This document shows, piece after piece, positions 47,706 through 59,882 of a stretch of 64,000 nt of DNA (positions are counted from its first letter, which is position 1; each line of letters begins with the position of its first letter). The notes under the pieces are model-generated. The model was not told the DNA's origin. It did not search any database and worked only from the letters and a program-made list of their open reading frames with translations. Origin of the DNA: Falciphora oryzae (lineage: Eukaryota > Ascomycota > Sordariomycetes > Magnaporthales > Magnaporthaceae); assembly GCA_000733355.1 (NCBI GenBank), contig JNVV01000065.1, positions 74,726-138,725 on the forward strand, in the 5' to 3' direction. Position numbers and translations under genes: made by a program.

Positions 47706-48582
47706 GGTTGCAGAGTTCGCGGTGTCGGATTGTTGCTGTCGATATGCGTCTTTGCCCGTCGCCGGGAGGGGATTGATGTGATCGAGGGCGGGAGCTCACG
47801 CAACGAGCGATGACGAATTTGGAGCCCAATCGAGCCCATCACGTGGGTTCCTTAGCCTCAAAGCGTGGCGCAGCGGTCAACCTGCAAATAGAGCCTATCA
47901 TATGAACCCCCTGCTCGTCAGTCATTGGTCCCTTGTTGTGATGAAGTAGAATATGTTACAAACGCCATCGGATCAAAGCTACTTTTGTTGTCGAGCGAAG
48001 TCCCGAAAGAGGATTTGGTCCCATCTGCCTGACTCCCCTGGCTCTAGATGGGCCTGCTGGTGGTTGAGCCGGCATCGGTTGCGGTGGTGGGCGATAGAAG
48101 AAGAGTAGAGCATGCATGGTTTCATGGAAGGGAGGCTTCAAGGGGCCGCATTGGGAATGTCTTTCAGTGCTGATAGGTGGGATTGGTGTCTTCGCACGTC
48201 AACATGAAGGGAGCCGGCTGGTCGTGGTTGCCGCCCCACTATCTTGGCTATGGAGCACGTGACCCGCGTTGCGTCGTTTGCAGCGTCGCGTCGGGCAAGG
48301 AAATTTTCGCGTCGCCCAGATTCCCAATCCGACCTTTTGCTCGACGACCCTCAAGACCACCCACCCAACTCATCGCCCTTCCTCACTCCCCGACCGAAGC
48401 ACGAGCGTCCGGAGTCGCCCGCGGGATCTCTGTGATACTGAAGAACGCCATCGCATTGTGGACACCGCTCGGAGAGAGCGCCGCCGCCCCCAAGGCTTAC
48501 TCTTCCTTCCCGCCCTAGCGAGCTCCTTCCTTCGCGCGGGCCGTTATCGTCCGTCGCTCGCTGCTGCGCGCGCCACAGGAAA
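47706..48582. promoter_or_regulatory. divergent promoter region, WW protein / RNPS1-like gene
   Basis: 877 bp between outward-facing starts. An E-box-like CACGTG lies at about 47840 and GCACGTGA at about 48251. The last 120 bp before 48583 are pyrimidine-rich on the plus strand, as expected for a fungal leader. Confidence 0.5.
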
Positions 48583-49963
48583 ATGGCGTCCAGGTCTCGA
48601 TCCCGCGACGACGACCACCGCCGCTCGCGGTCGCCCTTGTCAGACCGCTCCGCTGGCGGCTCCAGATCCCCGCGCAACCGACGCTCGCCTTCGCGCGGTC
48701 GGTCGCGCTCCCCCTCGAGGTACTCGCGTTCGCCCTCGCCCCGCCGCAATGGCCGCTACCACGACAGCCGCGGCCGCAGTCGCAGCCGCAGCCGGAGCCG
48801 CAGCGGTAGCCTCAGCCCCGGGCGCGGCCGCGACACCAGAATGAGGAGCAGGAGCAGGAGCGCTAGCAACAGCCCAGCTCCACGCAGCACAAAGGTGAGA
48901 ACGGAGAAACAAGCGCGAGCGCAAGCGCGCAGGCGCCAAAATAGCAGCAACCGCGGCAGGGTCCTTTCTCCCTGTATATCTCAGGTTTGGAGGTGGTCGC
49001 GACGGGGTGGGAAATTGCGGCCGCGCGGTGCCCCTACATTCGGGGGCCATCACAGGTGGCCGACGCTCTTGGCGTCCGATCATGCCGCCCCCATCACAGG
49101 CCCCCCGCCTCCACCGCCCCAGAAGCTTATTATCAGCCATGAAGGATGTGGAATCACTAACTGGGGGTTCATTGAACAGATTGTCGTCGAGCGCCTGACC
49201 AAGAACGTCAATGAGGATCACCTGCACGAGATCTTCGGCACATATGGCCAGATCGCTGACCTGGACCTCCCTATGAACCGCCAATGTACGTGCCCCAATG
49301 AACGGCCAAGCTGCGCCGACCCCTCTCCTGTTTCCCCTTGATCTTCGGCAATGCCCCCAAGTGGCTTGGAGCCACGTGCTGCTTTGGCATCCTGGGGTAT
49401 TGCCTGGCCCCCACGGGGCTCTTTCCCGCTCTCCCTCACTTTGGCGTTGCGTGAGAATCCTCGAACCAGCAATAGAGACTGACTCCTGGCGCTTAGTTGG
49501 TACCAACCGCGGCACGGCCTACATACTGTATGCACGCGAGCCAGACGCCGAAGCCGCCATCGCGCATATGCACGAGGGGCAGATTGACGGTGCCACTGTC
49601 AACGTGTCCATCGTGCTGCCCAAGCGCAAGTTCTCACCCTCGCCGCCCGTGGCGCGTCGCGGCAACCCGCACATCAACCCGCGCCACATTGAGGAGGCGG
49701 CGCGCGTGGGCGGACTGGCCTCGTCTGCCGTGGCTGGTCGCGGCGGGCGCGGCCGCGGCAACCGCGACCGCTCCCCGCCCACTGGGCCGGCTGCTGAAGG
49801 CGGCGGCGGCGGGCGCTACTCGCACAACCGTTCCGATGTGTACCGGCCACGGTCACTCTCGAGGAGCAGGTCCCCGATCGAGGGAGGCAGGGGAGCAGGC
49901 GGCGGCGGCAGCGGCGGCGCCGGCGCTGGCGGGTACCGCAGCCGCTCGAACTCACCCCACTCC
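48583..49963 (+). CDS. RNPS1-like RS/RRM splicing-associated protein, 3' part lost in an assembly gap
   Basis: Exon 1 is 48583-48894: an RS domain of about 104 residues (RSRSPSRYSRSPSPRR; GRSRSRSRSRSGS). Exon 2 is 49180-49285 and exon 3 starts at 49497. Both joins are in frame, with CACTAAC and CTGAC branch sites. Together exons 2-3 encode one RRM of about 80 residues. RNP2 is VVVERLTKNV and the RNP1 position is FGTNRGTAYILY, with HEIFGTYGQIADLDLP between. A Gly/Arg-rich region (GRGGRGRGNRD) and a second RS stretch follow until the N run. The order RS-RRM-RS/P matches RNPS1, a peripheral exon-junction-complex and splicing activator in the nucleus. Intron 1 is 285 nt, long for this window. After the gap the frame could end at 50347, but that cannot be verified. 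Confidence 0.88.
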
Positions 49964-50319
49964 NNNNNNNNNNNNNNNNNNNNNNNNNNNNNNNNNNNNN
50001 NNNNNNNNNNNNNNNNNNNNNNNNNNNNNNNNNNNNNNNNNNNNNNNNNNNNNNNNNNNNNNNNNNNNNNNNNNNNNNNNNNNNNNNNNNNNNNNNNNNN
50101 NNNNNNNNNNNNNNNNNNNNNNNNNNNNNNNNNNNNNNNNNNNNNNNNNNNNNNNNNNNNNNNNNNNNNNNNNNNNNNNNNNNNNNNNNNNNNNNNNNNN
50201 NNNNNNNNNNNNNNNNNNNNNNNNNNNNNNNNNNNNNNNNNNNNNNNNNNNNNNNNNNNNNNNNNNNNNNNNNNNNNNNNNNNNNNNNNNNNNNNNNNNN
50301 NNNNNNNNNNNNNNNNNNN
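49964..50319. other. 356-N assembly gap inside the RNPS1-like gene
   Basis: The N run starts within the C-terminal Gly/Arg/Ser-rich coding stretch. The non-round length suggests an estimated gap. The repetitive GC-rich coding sequence just before it (GGCGGCGGC type) is a likely cause of the assembly failure. Confidence 0.95.
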
Positions 50320-53300
50320 CGCCTGGCTGGGATGGTCGAAGGGTGAGGGGTAGAGATGATGTGTCGAAAGACATGCTTGGCCTGTCATCTTTCCATACAC
50401 GACGCCTCGACAACAGCAGCGGAAGGCGGGGGCATACCCACTCGAGGTTAACAAAGCCACGTTTCTCGAAATAGATGTCTGTGTCTCCTGTTCGTGTTGA
50501 TACCTACCAATCGACCTAGTTATCGCTCTCGGAGCTTTTTGCCGGCCCTTTTCTTTTCCTCTCCTTCGGCAGCCCAGGCCGTCGAGTCATCCTGCGAGGC
50601 ACATGAGATGATGTCGTCATACGCCCCTCCTTCCTGGGCAGCCGATATCCGCAGGGCTATGCCCCGGGGAAAGCTATGTTCTGTCGGGGCCGGGGACCGG
50701 GTTGGATCTCGCCTTCGGGGCTGGGACGAGTGTCGAGTTCACCTCGGTCAAAATGACCCAGCCTCTCGGTAAGTTTCCTAATAGGGAGGGGAGACGTCCT
50801 GACTCGAAAGAGAAGCCTTCGTGTTCGTCCCAATGTTCGGCGCGCCGTAATAAAGCCGCCGGCCTGAGTCGCCAGGCTATCCAGCCGTCCTATTCGACAA
50901 TGGCGTCCGCGACGACACGGCGGAGCCGGGGTGGAGCGTTGAATCATGGCGATGACTGGCGACGGCTTCAGGGACCACTGCCTGCCAACCAGGTGGCCAT
51001 CAGAGCTCTCTCTGCTTACGTTGGGTTTCGGGCGTTGGTGGGCTATAGTGGCTGTGTCTGTATGTAGTCTGTCGTGTTGGGCCCCCAGCCCCATGTGGCT
51101 CTTGGCGCTGAGATGGATGTTGTTTTGTTTGGCTTTGTGTAACCTGCAGCCGATCGATCTAACGTCTTCATCCCATCCCACTGCCTTTGGGTTGGGTTCC
51201 TCGCCTGCCCCTGACGAGCAGGGGGGCATATTGGGATGGGTGGTGTGCCGCCGCTTCCATCTGGTTCACAAGGCAGAAAAGGCGGTGGGTGGGCTCAGCC
51301 TCAGCGTTCTGGAAAGTTTATCATCACCTACCACCATCTCGGGCCGGTGGGATGGAGGGGTGGTGGGTGGCTGAACCACGATCAGGTGAAGGTGACATCG
51401 TCAACATAACGTAAAACATGGTGCTATTATTGCAAATAGGCACAGGGGTCGGTCGGCGTCGAGGCGGTTGCTGGCGGTGGCATGCCACCCGAGAAGAAAA
51501 AAAAAAAAAAAAAAGCACACTCGGCTGCCTACGTGCTGAGGGCGCGGGCGACCCCAGACGTCGTCGTGCCCGTCAACCATTTCGTTGGTCAGGGCGGGTA
51601 CCCTGCATGTGGCATGAAAGCGCTGCTCGATCTGAATTGGCTCCCACATAAATGATGGCTCCTCAACGGTGCGGCATCCAGCATCCCGAGGTGCCAGCGG
51701 CCGGCCGGTTCGCCCAATGAGGACCCGCGACAGGCGGGCCACACTGCCCTGTTCCTGAGGCTGTGGTACAACGATCCGGCCTTCTCGTCTGGCGATACTG
51801 CAAAGCCTGGGTTGCACATGTGCTCATCCTGGTTGGTCACGTCCTTTTTATTTTCTTGTGTTCTTTATTGGATCTCCTAGAGCAGGATATACAATCGATC
51901 GATCTCACGCGCTGCTGTGGGCACACAGACTAGGAGGCAGTGTTGCAAACCTCGTGAGGGGCCGCGCCCCTTGCTGACCATGGAAGGATTCTTGTCCTCC
52001 AGTGCTTCTGCTACCCAATGGCACCTTCCACCAAGATCAATCAGATGGATGCCATTGCTGTCTCCGCAATTGGGACGGTGCCATCATCCATTGTGTTACC
52101 CCAAGGTCAGAAATCGGCGTCGTCCCGAGTGTTTTCTGATTGGCGCGCTCGTCTACATAGGTATTCGGCATGGACCTCGCTGGGGTGCTGTCGCGTCGCA
52201 TCGAATCTACTTCCAACCGGTAAATGGATGTCTCGGGCTTCGGGCTCGGAGGGAGCGGGTTGGCTGCCACCCAGCGCCAGACTTCCGTGTGCTGCTCGTC
52301 TGGTGTTGTAACCTTGCACCTCCGCAACGGAAGCTACAGTGGAGGATGGGGAGCACACCGTCGTGCCTGCCGTCTCCAAGTCACCGATCTCACTTCTGCT
52401 GCGCTTAGCACGGCATGGCGGCACTGGTGCCTGGAGCAACCGTAGAAATTGGCGAAAAACCCAATTGCAACTCAAATTCCTGCTGCTGCATAGAACCTGC
52501 CCGCTTCCTCGCTCGCAGCCAAAGCAGTCATCGCATTGCCTGCCGGCTCCGCCCAAAAAAAGCCGTTGCCTAAAAAACAAAGCATCATGGCGTTCGCGCA
52601 CTCCGAAGCTCCAGGGACAACGAGGTTTGTCAAGAGCCCAACGTTGCGTCAACAACGATGAAAGCTGTATCCGATGCAATCAAGGCTAGAAGAGCGACCC
52701 AATTGGGGGTCACCGCGAACGCACCCTGTTGCCGTCGAGGCGAACACGAGAAATCGAGTCGGCCCTCGTGGGACGGTGACCGACGAGCTCCAGGTCTCCA
52801 AAGCCACGAGCGCCGGACACGGGCGAGAGACTCTGCCACCGACCGACATACCTAGGTAGGTATCTTCATGGCACCAACAAAGGCACCTCTGCCGAGCCAA
52901 GAGCCTGGGCGGCAGGAGAGCGACGGAGACTCAACTCCACACCCCCCCACACATCAAAAGCCAGCATTTCTGCGGCTCCGAGACCTGTGAGAAAAGGAGT
53001 GGTCGCACAGCCGCGGCCTGACCGTCGCACAAGCGCGACCCGGCCTTCGCGCCTGTCCTGCCAGGGATACCGACAGCATCTGGGGGACCATGGAAATCTA
53101 CCTGCGACTGGGCTCGCTAAAGCACCGGCTGCTTGCGCCATCACCGGCACCTTTCGTGCGCTGTCTCCCGTCCCCGCCTCGTTTCGGAAAATACTGCGAC
53201 AGCCTGAAGCACGTTGTCGAACCCCACGTCGCTGATGACTTTTGTTTTCCCCCCTCACCTTTCCGATTTCCCCGTCTGGATGGATCTACCTCCAACTGTC

Positions 53301-55607
53301 CTTTGTTGTTATCCCTGTTTTGTTTCTTCCCGTTTCTTTCCTGATCTTTACCCTCCTTGGCGTCCGCAGTGTGCCGGTTGTCTGCTGGTGAGCTGCTTTT
53401 CGTCACACCAGACATTCGGGTTCCTGCGCCCAGGAGGCCACTGTCACCTCTGCTCTCGTTGCACAAGGCGCAAATGATCAACATATGACAGCCCCGACGG
53501 GCCAGCCGGGGAAGCAGGCTGCGGCCGGCGTGGACGGACGGGCTATCATCTGCCGCTGTCCTTTCCTGCAGGTCTCCTTGGGCCTCTCGTGGTCAACAAA
53601 AGTGGCTGCTGTGCCGCAGGTTCAAATTGCGAGCCCACCTCCCTGCCCCTCCAATGCTATTTCTCCTCGCCCATAGGGCTGCGGTCGAAGGATTCTGCAT
53701 ACGGGGCCGGGGCTATCACGTTTGTTTTTCTGGTCTAAGTCGGCCCCTCGCCCGTCGCCGCCAACCTTGCTGCCACCCATCCCATCCAACAAGCTCCCTC
53801 GGCGACCGTAATTGCGGCCTGCCATACCTCACCCACCATTATGGATAGCTCGTCATGGCGAGAGCAGGGAAGCAAGCTAGTATGGCTGGCGGCTCGCTCT
53901 CTGCCTTTTTGGGGCCCGGCTTGCCTTGACACATGGGTATCCACTGCATGCCACGGCTCCTCTGATGGCGTCGGCGCCGCATGCGCGCACAGCACCCAAG
54001 CCCGCGGCCCCAACACAGGGCATCCCGGTCAGGGAACTCGAGACTTCCTTGACTGTGCTCGTCTGTTGTTTCTTGTTTCGGCACCGCGCCGGTCAGGATC
54101 CTCGGGATGGAGCCGTTCACTGGCCGTCCCGGGTGAGCTGAGCCCGCCCCCCACTCTTCATCTCCATCTATCCCCTCCATCTGTCTTGGGTCGCCGGGCC
54201 CGTGGCTGCCTTGGTTCGAGTCAGAGACCTTCGGGAACCTCCAAAGCAAGCGCTTTGTGCTACTGCGCCGGTTTTGATCTCGAGCACCGGCGCATGTACG
54301 TACCCATGTCCAACCACGCGATGTCCAACCGCTCTGCCGCTGTCACAGACTGTTGCCGCTGCCACCTCCCATGCCCCGTCCTACCCTCTCCTTGTGTTGG
54401 GATCTTTTGCCGCCCTTCTAGACTTCCACCCCCGCGTGTCCTCTATCCCTCCCTTGTGCGCGTGGACATGACTATTCCTTTGCCTTTGCTTTTGCTTCGT
54501 TTAATTTACTCGGATCTACCTCTCCTCTGGTAGTAAGCCTTCCTCCTTACTGTCTCCGGTGCGCCTCGGACCCCCTGGCCTCGTTTCTCCTTCTCCACCA
54601 CTGTCCAAGCCTCTCCCTGCCTGCCCACCCGTTCCACCTCGCCCGAAATATCGCAATAGCGTCCTTGCCGCCACCGTACAGCTGTCAACGCCATCGACGC
54701 GCCCCTAGTTCGAACTTGCCAGTTGACCCACGTGGGCCGATCTGCTGTCTCCCCCATTCCCATCCTAGCACTTGATGCCTTTGTCCTTAACGAGACGGCT
54801 GCTTGCGTGCGCAGCCAACCTTTTGATCCTATCGCTGCAGCCACCCCCTTCTACATGGCAAGGTCCGGCAAGTTTAGGCCTCGACGTCATCCGGGGCTCC
54901 TTCCAATCCCGGTCTTATTTCCAACATTGACAGACGGAGCTCGCCGGTCACGAGGGCTAGGGGCTGGAGATGAATACGGGCCACGCAATAGCTTGCTATT
55001 CCCATCACACCTCTCTGCCAAGCCCAGGATACAATGCTGGATGGAGCCTGCGGCGTGACACAGTGACTGTTCTCTGCCTGGACGCCCACCATACCGACAC
55101 GGTGCCACCGCACCTTTCCGGCCGTATTCTGTATCTTCCTTGAGAATGCCCTGCGAGGGGTAAGCAGGGAAGAGGAAGTCGATGCAGAGCCTGGGCGGGC
55201 TGCGGTGCAGTGTTGCGAGCCTTGTCTGTCTTGATCGGTCAGTTCTTTGAGGCGCTTGTGTGACTTGAACTTCGCTCCGCGAATGCTTCCGGGAATATTG
55301 TTTCCTAAATTCCTATATATACATGACATCGCCGCCTTGATTCCACAGCAACGTCTCAGTTGATCTTTCTCAACAGCGCAGCACCTCTCCACCGTCGATC
55401 TTGCCCTATATCACTTCCCATCATATAGCCAGACAAGCAAGTCGTCGAAATACATCAACGCCCTACCCGGCTTCCAATCTTCTTCATCTTTCCTTGACCC
55501 CTTCTCCTGCCTACGTCCGAGTATATCCACAGACGCCAAGGTTTCCGGCTCTCTTTTCTAAACGCCATATCAACGCCCCCAGAGATAGAGAGGGTTCTGC
55601 ACCGACC
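50320..55607. other. 5.3 kb spacer without a supported gene
   Basis: The first part holds the 3' end of the RNPS1-like gene. ORFs reach 230 codons (plus 53841-54533) and 190 codons (minus 52107-52679), but none shows a domain, a good start context or consistent splicing. An 18-A run lies at 51497-51514. A TATATATA-like stretch at about 55314 and a pyrimidine-rich leader precede the ORF at 55608. Confidence 0.5.
52849..52862. repeat. TACCTAGGTA palindrome with extra half site
   Basis: The sequence TACCTAGGTAGGTA contains a perfect 10-bp palindrome followed by a repeated half site (GGTA). From memory, short TACCTAGGTA-type motifs are common in Sordariomycete intergenic DNA; no function is known to me. 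Confidence 0.5.
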
Positions 55608-56105
55608 ATGGCTTCCCAGATATTTAGCGCGAGCTCGTGCGACGGGAAGACTGGCGCGAGTCAAGTGAAGCTTGTCGAGTCCTGGCCGTTTCCGGCACCG
55701 CAGGAACAAGGGGAGCAGGAGTGTTTGGAGAGGGAAGAGAAGCAGCAACTTCAAGGCGCTATGCGCAACCCAAGGGACCCCAGCAGCAACCAGCTAACGG
55801 CGCTTGATATGACTGGCCCTCGCAGCCGGCCGAGACCCGTTAACCCGCCTACACCTCCGCCTTATGGGCCACGTCCGGGCCCCAACCCTCCCGTTCCACC
55901 GGGGAACCCAACCCCGCCGCCATCGCCCCGCCGCCCAATCTGGACAGGAGAGGGCGACCTGGTTCGCACTATCGCCCTCGCCTGCTTCTTGGACCAGCTA
56001 TTTCCTACCTCCACGCCCCAGGAGCTTACAGCCCAATGCATCGCCTATGGCATTCACCAATCGCCTCGCCTGCCGGCCGTACCCTTGGTATCTACCATGT
56101 ATTGA
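55608..56105 (+). CDS. doubtful proline-rich hypothetical protein
   Basis: The ORF starts at an ATG in good context (ACCATGG) and gives 165 aa. The middle is strongly proline-rich (PVNPPTPPPYGPRPGPNPP; PPGNPTPPPSPRRP). It is followed by a possible helix (DLVRTIALACFLDQLFPTS) and a short tail. About 290 bp upstream is TATATATA, and a pyrimidine-rich leader follows it, which is why I list the ORF. There is no signal peptide, no domain and no intron. Another frame is also open over part of it. It could be a short real gene, the first exon of something longer, or chance. Confidence 0.33.
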   Translation: MASQIFSASSCDGKTGASQVKLVESWPFPAPQEQGEQECLEREEKQQLQGAMRNPRDPSSNQLTALDMTGPRSRPRPVNPPTPPPYGPRPGPNPPVPPGNPTPPPSPRRPIWTGEGDLVRTIALACFLDQLFPTSTPQELTAQCIAYGIHQSPRLPAVPLVSTMY

Positions 56106-56226
56106 ACGCCGAATCTCGGACTGGGTTGATCCAGGGAGAACACTCGACTTTCCCACTAACTACCACCACGCTACTACGGCGCGCGAAGTCGTCTCAAATG
56201 AAGATGTGACATTGGTGTGATCCTGT

Positions 56227-56277
56227 GGCTCTCCGGCAGCTGGCCTACACCCAGACAGTGCCAACTGCCGGAGAGCC
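56227..56277. repeat. inverted repeat: perfect 13-bp arms, extendable to 17 pairs
   Basis: The left arm GGCTCTCCGGCAG (56227-56239) is the exact reverse complement of CTGCCGGAGAGCC (56265-56277). After one mismatch the pairing continues for 4 bp (TGGC 56241-56244 with GCCA 56260-56263), leaving a loop of about 15 nt. As RNA this would be a stable, GC-rich hairpin. Confidence 0.9.
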
Positions 56278-57314
56278 GAAACTGCAGCGGAAGTCTCACG
56301 GCGTTGTTGGGCACAGCCACCTGCTTGACGATAGACGCCGACGAATCCACTCCCGCCTCCCGCCTCCCGTGTCGCGCATCTTGATTGCTACGCGCGGCCA
56401 CTTTCGGTTTACGCTCTGGTGCTGGTTGATTGTCATGGATCATCGGCTTGCTGGTTGCAACACTACAGCAAGAGGAGTGCTGCCAAAAGACGCCACATGA
56501 TCAGCCAGGACTTTGCGACACCTGTGGCGCGTCTTGCCCAATAATCAGCGCCTGTCAGCGGCTCTTGTGCCACACGCGCGGGCCACCAGACTTGAAGATG
56601 GCAACGCCGGTTCGCAGGTCGCCTTGTCGCACCAGGCATTTGCATCCTGCGCCACTTCGCAGATCTGGCTCTTCTGGGACGTTCTACCACCTTCTCCATT
56701 ATCAACACGCCACAATATGGGGTTCACCGGCTCGACGCCAAACATGTCTTTTTCAACCGCATTTTTTCCTTGTCATCTCGATAGATTTCTTTATTCGTTT
56801 TCTCTCTTGCTTTTTCAAGTCTTCTCGTTTCCTTTCCCCTCTACCATTCCCTGGTTGTATTCCTATTTCTTCCCTCCCTCTCACCTGGCTAGCCTCCTGT
56901 TGCACACCCTTTTTCGTCAACCAATACCTTCTCTTCAACATTGCGGGTCACACGTACCCTCTTGTAACCAGAGAGCCTGTGGCCTATTACTACTTGAGAT
57001 TTTTGTACGCTGTTTTGGAGGGTAAGGGCAGCATGGCAGAGAACATGTTTCTCTTGCGGCTGAGCGATTGAGTTGATACTCCTATAGATCGTTGTGTTTT
57101 CTTAACTATAGACTTCCTTCTAGTCTTCCCTTTGACAACTTCCACTATCAATACAACCGAACTCGAGCTACTTTCTTGCGTGGTATACTTTTTGTGAATA
57201 CCTCTTCTAGAGGCGATTTGGACGCCGCCTAGCTTTGTGACTTTAGTAGCCTTCGTGATCTACTCTCTGGTAAGCACCGCCGCTTTTTGCTCGACTCGGA
57301 CACTCCCAATCTGC

Positions 57315-57375
57315 ATTTTTTCCTTTTTCCTTTTTCCTTTTTCCTTTTCTCTTTTTCCTTCCCTTTTCCCTTTCT
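57315..57375 (+). repeat. CCTTTTT heptanucleotide tandem repeat
   Basis: About four uninterrupted CCTTTTT units are followed by decayed copies (CTTTTCTCTTTTTCC and similar). It forms a purely pyrimidine block on the plus strand. It may be a simple repeat or part of a leader, but no ORF follows closely. Confidence 0.8.
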
Positions 57376-58738
57376 TCCGCTACCGTGTGAACTGAGTTAC
57401 CCTTTATCAGATGCTAAGGGGTTTTGGCCGACGCGGTCGCTTCCGGGTGAGGGTGTGCGGGAGACTCTTTCAACGCGGAGGGGTAGTGAATTAGCTAATA
57501 GGCACGTTCCGCCCCTGGGGTAAAGGGTGACACGTGTCAGCACCTATTTCGGAGATGTAAGCCAGCAGACGCCACCGGGCTAAACTAGCTCCGCGTCTAG
57601 AGTCATTTCCCTGGCTCAGCACCATCAGGGCCTTCTCCGTCGGTTGATCATCTTTCTATTTGTGTTCCGAGATAAAGATCCGGAGGAGGTCGTGCCGCCA
57701 TCCCTGGAACGCCAGAACCGCCTCGATATTCAGGTTTCAGCGGTTCCTATGCCGTGGCACTCAAGCAGAGGGTGGTGCCACCTTCAAAAGCAGGTGGATG
57801 CCGAGACCGCACTGAAACGCATACAGGCGGAAGCTAAACACAGGGTCGGTGCCGCGCCTAGGGGCAGAACGAGAGCGGCAAAGAGCATGGTAGAAAGGCA
57901 GAATGAGAAAGACAGGACGAGGATGGATGCTTATCTCCCAGAGCTAGGCGGGCGGCAGCCATCGACCTAAGTCAAGCGCGAGCCTTTGTCCGTCGCCTAT
58001 GTCCGGATCCGCCGTTGGATGCCGGCCGTCATGCACGCCTGGGGCCAGCAATCGAGATTGACGTTCGACCGCTGACCTAGAAACGCGGCATTTCCGGCCG
58101 GGGCGGGACTCTGGAGCTCCATGGGCGTCAAGGCAGTGACTTGGGCCATCAAGCACTCTCTTGACGCCAGCGCCAGGACATAAATGGGAGGGTGATGGCT
58201 GGTTTGCTGCGAGGGCTGTAGATCTAAGTTCTAGACAAGGAAAGGAGGCAATATGCAGGGCCGCGACCGCACAGCGACGGTCGTAGGTGGCTCTTGGTCC
58301 TCCTCCGCTCCACTTGGGCGCCTAGGCTGATGCCGGAACTGATGGATACGGATGGACCGACGGCCGCCTGGCGGCCGAGGCCAGGCAGGGCTTGGGCTAT
58401 GGATCGTGAGCTGTACGGTGCATCCCGTCCCATATTTTTGATTTGAGCTGAGCAAATCGCGAGAGAACATTTAGCCTGGCATGGAGAAGAGGAGCGGAAA
58501 GAAAATAGATTAACAATTAGTTTGTTACTTGTAATCCGAAACTAGTCTCAACTCTAACCATCACTGAATTCCAAAATTAATTTCCTTCAGTCCAAACCAA
58601 GCCGATCCACAAATCCTAACCCCGTATGTGCTCTCCTACTGAATAGCCCCGGGTGCGTCGTTCGTTAGGGGTTGTTTTCCATCACAGGAAACGGCATCGG
58701 GAGGCCACGGCCATGCCAATCAAGGTGAAGGCCAAAGT

Positions 58739-59882
58739 TTACCACGACGGCGGCTTCGCCGTGGTCGCCGCCGAGGTAGGCACCGGTACCGGCGCGGCGG
58801 TCGACGATGGCGTGGTGGTCAGCAGCTGTCAACGGAGCTCCTCGTCAGCATCTTATCGGCGTCCGCTGGAAAAGTATGCGGAGCCCAACATACCTTGTCA
58901 ACGGTGTGGACGACTCCGTTTTTGATAATGCCATCGCCCGTCAAGATTTGCGCGCCACCAATGTAGGCGACACCGTCCCGCACCGAGACGGTCACGCTGC
59001 TCCCCGCAAGCGTGCGGTAGGTGGCACCATCCTTGAGCAGCGACGTATACGCTGGGAAGCCGAGCAGGACGTGCTCCTTCAGCACCTGCTCGAGCCGGGC
59101 GCCCGTCAGGCCGCCGTTGTTCCTGAAGGCGGCGTTGTTGGGGGCTAAGACGGTGATGCTGGTTCTGTTGTCAAGTCCTGGGAGGAGGCCCGCGGTGCGG
59201 AGCGCGTTCCCAAAGGCGTCGGCGTTGAGAAACGGCAGGGTGTAGGACAAGCTCCTCGGCAGAGTGGGGATCCTGTTTGATTTACGGGGAGATCTGGTTA
59301 GCACGAACAGGGTGGAGACGTTATCTAAGGGGGTGGTGTTGGGAGGGACGGAAGACGGGAAACTGGTACTAACCCGTCGATGGGACGAATGACGCCGCCG
59401 TCGAAAGCGATATCGCCAGCTACAACCTTAATGCTGGCGCCAAGGCCGGTCAAGACAAGAGGCTGCGACGAGAAGGATACGCTCTTCTCGACAAGGGATT
59501 GGTTGCGCCCAGGGCCGAGGTTCACCCACTCCGGGCCGCTGAGGAAGGTCTCGAAGACTGATCCAGGAGGGCATGAAGACAACATGTTCCTTTTGAGCAC
59601 GACAGCGTTCTGGTTCGCCATAGTGAGGGCAAGCCACCTGTCTTCATCCTCGTCACGGCGGCTGAGAGTGGTGCCATTGCCGGTCAGAGCGCCAGCCGCC
59701 GTCAGGGCGGGGTTTGTCGGCGCGTAGACGATGATGTTGTGGCCGACGGTGGGAGGGGGGTTCTTTTGGAGGAGTTGGGCGAATCCCGTGAGTCCGTTGG
59801 CTTGAAGCACCGCCAGTAGCGGCTCCGCCAGAGCAGAAGCGGCCAGGAGAGGGGCAGCGATGAGGAGATTCTTGGGTAACAT
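58739..59882 (-). CDS. secreted fasciclin-domain protein, 3 exons
   Basis: Exons are 59882-59374, 59272-58894 and 58825-58739 (324 aa, in frame). Donors are GTTAGT and GTATGT. A signal peptide starts MLPKNLLIAAPLLAASALA. The first FAS1 domain (about 20-170) has IIVYAPTNPALTAAGAL and ends GGVIRPIDG. It carries an insert with an RRDEDEDR stretch and NRNMLSS-like sequence. The second domain (about 172-295) has ITVLAPNNAAFRNNGG, LKEHVLLGF and GVVHTVDKLL, the canonical end. Exon 3 adds a Thr/Pro/Ala-rich tail (TTTPSSTAAPVPVPTSAAT) ending in PPSW with no hydrophobic segment, so a GPI anchor is unlikely and the protein is probably secreted. Without the last intron the frame would end 23 codons later in unrelated sequence. 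It is a distant relative of the gene at 19727-21020. Confidence 0.88.

Larger units (their letters stand above)
56106..58738. other. 2.6 kb spacer with a hairpin and a pyrimidine repeat
   Basis: Between the doubtful ORF and the 3' end of the second fasciclin gene. It holds an inverted repeat (56227-56277) and a CCTTTTT repeat (57315-57375). The piece 58480-58630 is AT-rich and fits the fasciclin gene's 3' flank. The 213-codon plus ORF at 56430-57071 has no recognisable features. Confidence 0.5.

Noticed and set aside
53841..54533. 230-codon plus-strand ORF
   Set aside because: No domain and no splice pattern, and it overlaps other open frames in GC-rich spacer.
54700..54725. tRNA-like B-box (GTTCGAAC) in the spacer
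   Set aside because: The flanking bases do not form a T-arm or acceptor stem, and no matching A-box lies at the right distance.
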